Positions 60,146 through 64,000 of a stretch of DNA of 64,000 nucleotides are shown one piece after another. Below the pieces are notes generated by a model that searched no databases, was not told where the DNA came from, and saw only the letters and a list, made by a program, of their open reading frames with translations. Position numbers and translations under genes: made by a program. How positions within the stretch are numbered: the stretch's first letter is position 1; every line of letters starts with the position of its first letter. Source of the DNA: Dacryopinax spathularia (Eukaryota > Basidiomycota > Dacrymycetes > Dacrymycetales > Dacrymycetaceae); assembly GCA_037974965.1 (NCBI GenBank), contig JBBPFI010000002.1:2604001-2668000 (forward strand), given 5' to 3'.

Positions 60146-61550
60146 GATTTATTGCTGATAGCCTTTTTACGAGGTTCCAAACCCCCGGTGCGAGATTTTG
60201 GCCAGGGTGCAGTAACGGGTGAACAACAAAATGCCTCCTACTGCCAACCAGCGGTACTGTACGATCGACAGAGCATAGGAAGTTCAGCAGTAATAATCGT
60301 AGGCTTGTGTCTTTGAAAGTCCCAAGACTGTGGAGAAAGGTACGCTTGGTCGTAGGTGACTACGCGTTGCTGATTCGCGTGGCGAAGTGCCGTATCAAGA
60401 AGCTTTTGGAGCGTCCGAATCACGAAGCAGAAGCAGGATGATGTCAACAGCCTACGAGCGAAGCTGATCTTTGGAGCCACTCAAAACCAGAACACGGGCG
60501 AAGTAAAGAAGCACGTGTGGTTTCCGGCGGTTGGTGGTGCGATGTCCGTTTTGACAATGCCGTAATGGCAGGAAAGCGTGAGATTCGGCGGTGTTCCCAC
60601 TTTGAGATCGACCTGATCGCTGTTCGCCGTCGTGGGGTGGGAAAGAAAGAGGAATCCAAAAGCGCCAGGCTGTTCGCCTGCTCAGCCGACCTTAACAGTA
60701 ATTTGCAAACGGCATCCTTTTCCGTTTTACGCTGTCTCCTGGGCATGAACAACAAGCGCGGTAACGGATTGTCTGGCACGTCCATACAAATGGCACGCGG
60801 AATGGAAAGACAAGTGAGGATACCCTTGTCCCGGACTCTATCGGTCCATTCAATCGGGCGTCCCTGAGCTGTGTAAGCGGCGTATCAGCCGGCATATGGA
60901 CCCCGAAAAGATACCGCACGTCGGCCATAAGCCTTCTTCTTCTTAAGGACCGGCGGTCAATGCCGCGCCGACCTTCAACTGCAGTCCCCCGGTCCGGGTC
61001 TTTCTCCCTAGCTGGCAGCAACGTAAGAAACTACATAAGCAGTTCATTATCGCGAATGGAGAGCCAGTCAAGGCGCTTGGAGGCCGTGCTACAGGACGGC
61101 ATATCTGCAACTGAAGGATGAAAACACTGAATCTTCTCCTACCACTCAACTACACGGACGGTCTCGTCGAAGCATCTAGCAACCGTCGTCGTCCGAGAAG
61201 AATACCGAATAAAGAACCTAAGATGACCTCACCACTGCTTCCCAGAACATCCGCAATCACGCAACCTACTAATCCTCCACTGTCCTGCCAATCCACAATC
61301 GACGATATACAGCTGTCAAACCAGTCTTGCGAAGCATTCGCATTCCAGCGTCTCGGCCAAGGACAAAGCGATGGAGAACAGTCAACAACAACAGCAGATT
61401 GCATTCATTCACTTGATTTTTCTTTCACCCTTTTGACTTCTCATACAGCATAATTGCACAGTAGAACGCTTTCTACACCCGTCAACCACTTGACCATTTA
61501 GCCCCGTTAACCCCTTCAACCACTGATAGTGCTCGATATGCATGAGGCAT
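60146..61550. other. 1.4 kb intergenic region between the histidine kinase and SOD1
   Basis: It should contain the kinase promoter and the SOD1 3' UTR. Several open frames of 60-116 codons lie on both strands, but none shows a motif, intron pattern or a good start. No tRNA was found. Confidence 0.5.
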
Positions 61551-62183
61551 TTACGCGGCGATGCCTGCATATGTTGTCAGCGAATGTTTGGAAGATGTGA
61601 TGGGGAAGACGGCGTACCGATAACACCGCAAGCGGCACGGCCACCAGCGTTGCCAGTCTTAAGCGACTCCTCATGGCCGCCCTTGCCGAGATCGTCAGTG
61701 CCGGCGTGGATGACGATCGTGCGGCCGATGATGGACAGCGGGCCGGTGAGGCTCATGTGCGAGTCGGTGATGTTCACCGTCGCCTTGCCCGTCGAGTCGG
61801 TGTCGACGTTGCCGAGGTCACCGACGTGCCTCTCGGCGTCGGTAGGGCCACCGTGGTTCTTCTTGAACGGGTTGAAGTGCGGGCCAGCGGAGACGCAGCC
61901 GTTGGTGTTGTCACCGAGCTCGCTATACGCGACACAAAGTCAGTATATGCGGTGCTTTTAAATGAAGCAGAAAGGGGACGCACTGGACATGGAAGCCGCG
62001 CTTGGCGGATGGGTCGAGGTTGAAGATCTCACCGGAGATCTTGACCGGAGCAGACTCGGACTCCTGCTCGAAGGTGATCACGCCCTTGACGGGAGAGTCG
62101 CCACGGAGGACAGCAACAGCCTAAACGCCGCAGTCAGCAGCTGCATGCACCCAGCCAGCTCAGTCGAAACCAACCTTGACCAT
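61551..62183 (-). CDS. SOD1: Cu/Zn superoxide dismutase
   Basis: It converts superoxide to O2 and H2O2 in the cytosol. MVK (ATG 62183-62181) is followed by an intron, then [20 protein letters not shown]. Next come [17 protein letters not shown] spliced to [58 protein letters not shown] and [20 protein letters not shown]. The copper histidines (HVH, HF in PHFNP, IHAG) and zinc ligands (PHF, HGG, ERHVGD) are all present, as are both disulfide cysteines (NGC and AACGVIG). A last intron puts GIAA and TAA (61553-61551) at the end. Length is near the usual 154 residues. Copper supply ties it, in principle, to the metallothionein 17 kb away, but that is inference. Confidence 0.96.
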
Positions 62184-62781
62184 GATGATAGATGTATGCG
62201 GTTGAGTTAGTGGTGGTAGTGAACGGTGAGTAGCAGCAGCAAGTAACTGTAATGAGGTGGATGCGCTGGTCAGTCGCTCTCAGACCCATTCGAGTGGGTC
62301 CATCATGCGCTCTTATATGTCATCCGTCGCTGGCTAAAATCCCGCAATGCGTGATCCCGCGGACTTGCGTCATCACCCGGCCCAATCATCGTGCGTCCCC
62401 GTATGGGTCCATGGGCCAGCCCATTCCATTTCCGCCTCCACTGCTCCTGCCTCACGGTCGGAGCGTAAGCAGGTGTAGATTATCAGAGGTACATAGGCGC
62501 AAGGTAGATGAATGACTACTACTGGTAACTACCCGAGGTACTTTGGCTTTGCTCGTAGGACGATGACGGCCGCAGGATGCTCCTCCGCGGTCAACGCCGC
62601 GGATCTTCCGTTTAGCCGATGAGCTCGCTGTTCTGCGGCCGAAGTCCCTTGTTGGTGCTCTCTGGTCACCCAAAGGCAACCAAATGCTAAAGGGCTCCAA
62701 CATCCATTGAGAGGGACGAAAGCCATGGTGTCCCAGTCGGTACTGGCAACATCTTGGATGCTGCTATCGGGTGAAGAGGAA
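62184..62781. other. Intergenic region, SOD1 promoter and CHL1 3' end
   Basis: 598 bp between two minus-strand genes. No gene or clear element was seen. Confidence 0.5.
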
Positions 62782-64000
62782 CTACCCCGTCCGTTTCGCC
62801 CGATAAAACGCTCCAAGATGCTTGACGGCCACACCAAACGTGTCCGCGACCGTGAGCTCCTGGTCGATCCACCTGGGCAACTTCCTCCTAATCTGCGCCG
62901 ACGCATACCGCTTGTCAAGCAAGACCAACGCTGCCCAGTCATTCTTGTGCCTGATCGCTCGTCCGATCGACTGGTTGACGGCTTTCATGCAGAGGTTCTC
63001 GTAGAGCTCTATGCCGGCATCTCGTCCTCCTCCCCCCGCGCCAGGTTGCGGGCGAGCAACCTCGCGGACGTACTTCATGCGCTCTTTGAGTTCTGCTGAA
63101 CCGAGGTTCGCATATGGCAGGCCGACTACGACGACAGCGCGAGCGAGGGAATCGGAGAAGTTGAGCCCTTCGGATAGCTTGGCGCCCACGACGGCGAACA
63201 ACAGCGCGCCGCCCTTCTTTTGTGAAGGGTACGCTGTATCACTGGAGGCCGGCTCGATAGCAGCTGCATAGTCTCGTAGGACCTCTTCGACGCTGCCGGT
63301 CTCTTGTGGTTCGTAGAAGAGCTGGAATGCTGTCAGTACGAGCGGACTCTGCGATGGGATGTCGACGCACCTTTTTCTTGGTCGCCATCTTAGCAAGCGT
63401 TCCGTCGCTCGACCACATTTCTTTGATCTGGTTCAAGAACCCATAGGAGGGCATGAAGACGACCATCCCATCCGGCACCAGGCTGAGCAGATTCAGGAGC
63501 GTCTGCCCAAGCTCTTCAGCCTGGATTATATCCTGCTCAGCGCGAGATGGCGTTGGGATGTGATGAGCGTACCATCGCCTTGTCTCCTCTTGAGTTGAAC
63601 TTGAAGGACAGCTCTCTGCCTTTTGGACCGGCGCAGAGGGCGACGGCGGTGAGGTTCTCTTTGGCGATGACATGTCCGCAGGAGAATGTCGCGAATCGGC
63701 TCTTCGTCAGCTGGGGGAAGAGCTGGGTTCTGAAATCGCTGATCTGTGCAACTGTCAGGACCATGAACCTTCCTGCATGTGTTGGACCCACCGGCTCCAT
63801 AGTTCCACCAGCGAGGACAACAGCTCTCGCCTCGTCAACTACTTCCTTGAAGTGACGTGATGGGTTCAGAAGCTGGTACCGAAGCGTGACAACCGTCTTG
63901 CCGTCCGTTGTTGACTTCGATATGTGTATCCGCCCGTCCTCGTCGTTGTTCATCAAGGCCAGCAGGAACGACTCCACCGCATGAAGAGGAGGATTGCCGG
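62782..64000 (-). CDS. CHL1: Chl1/DDX11 iron-sulfur DNA helicase, C-terminal part
   Basis: Chl1 is a superfamily 2 XPD-like 5'-3' helicase needed for sister chromatid cohesion. The window holds its C-terminal half; the Fe-S cluster and first helicase motifs lie beyond 64000. Visible parts read HISKSTTDGKTVVTLRYQLL, ARAVVLAGGTMEPV (a motif III-like TGGT region), the fungal SCGHVIAKENLTAVAL, and LLNLLSLVPDGMVVFMPSYG. Helicase box V/VI is ALLFAVVGAKLSEGLNFSD, then VVVVGLPYANLGSAELKERM and NLCMKAVNQSIGRAIRHKND, with the arginine finger QSIGRAIRH. It ends FYRAKRTG at 62782. CHVI and NQSIGRAIRH with LPYAN are the features that point to Chl1 and not Rad3 or Rtel1. Confidence 0.9.

Overview
The window looks like nuclear DNA of a filamentous basidiomycete, probably Agaricomycotina. 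Genes are dense, lie on both strands and are cut by many 45-70 nt GT-AG introns with CTAAY-like branch points. The gene set fits this: Pkc1 with HR1, C2, C1 and kinase parts, the DASH subunit Dad1, a divergent second beta-tubulin, an MHYT hybrid histidine kinase, an endosulfine and Efl1. Products were named by reading conserved motifs by eye. No search was run, so intron borders are predictions.

Left part (1-10.9 kb): alpha-actinin (cut by the left edge), the NuA4 subunit Eaf7, a histidine phosphatase, a conserved unknown protein sharing an 86 bp promoter with it, an AN1 zinc-finger protein and cofilin. A 2.2 kb gene-poor stretch follows, whose right half has almost no CpG. It ends at a tRNA-Leu gene with a 12 nt intron, followed by endosulfine with a likely GC-AG intron.

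Central part (11.4-40 kb): Pkc1, a short DAD1 gene, a Cdc25-type RasGEF with SH3 and WW modules, the ribosome-assembly GTPase Efl1, the UDP-galactose transporter Hut1, a STYX-like dead phosphatase, a CobW/ZNG1 zinc-chaperone GTPase, a HIT hydrolase, a histone-fold protein with a 21 nt microexon, a ZUP1-type C78 peptidase, the divergent beta-tubulin, a conserved unknown protein with a possible myristoylation signal, and HIS1. Signalling, actin, spindle and chromatin genes are mixed as in ordinary housekeeping DNA, with no operon-like logic.

Right part (40-64 kb) is more accessory: a large VNX1/CAX-type antiporter, a 33-residue seven-cysteine metallothionein in three exons with a TATA box, three related FAD monooxygenases on one strand (45.8-55.7 kb) with NADPH-cytochrome P450 reductase between copies 1 and 2, the MHYT hybrid kinase, Cu/Zn superoxide dismutase and a partial Chl1/DDX11 helicase. 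Metallothionein, SOD1 and the redox genes suggest a metal, oxidative-stress or aromatic-metabolism neighbourhood, but co-regulation is inference. The best second-look items are the metallothionein, the monooxygenase array with differing intron content, the endosulfine GC-AG intron, the microexon, the Leu at tubulin position 198, the dead phosphatase and the CpG-poor block beside the tRNA.
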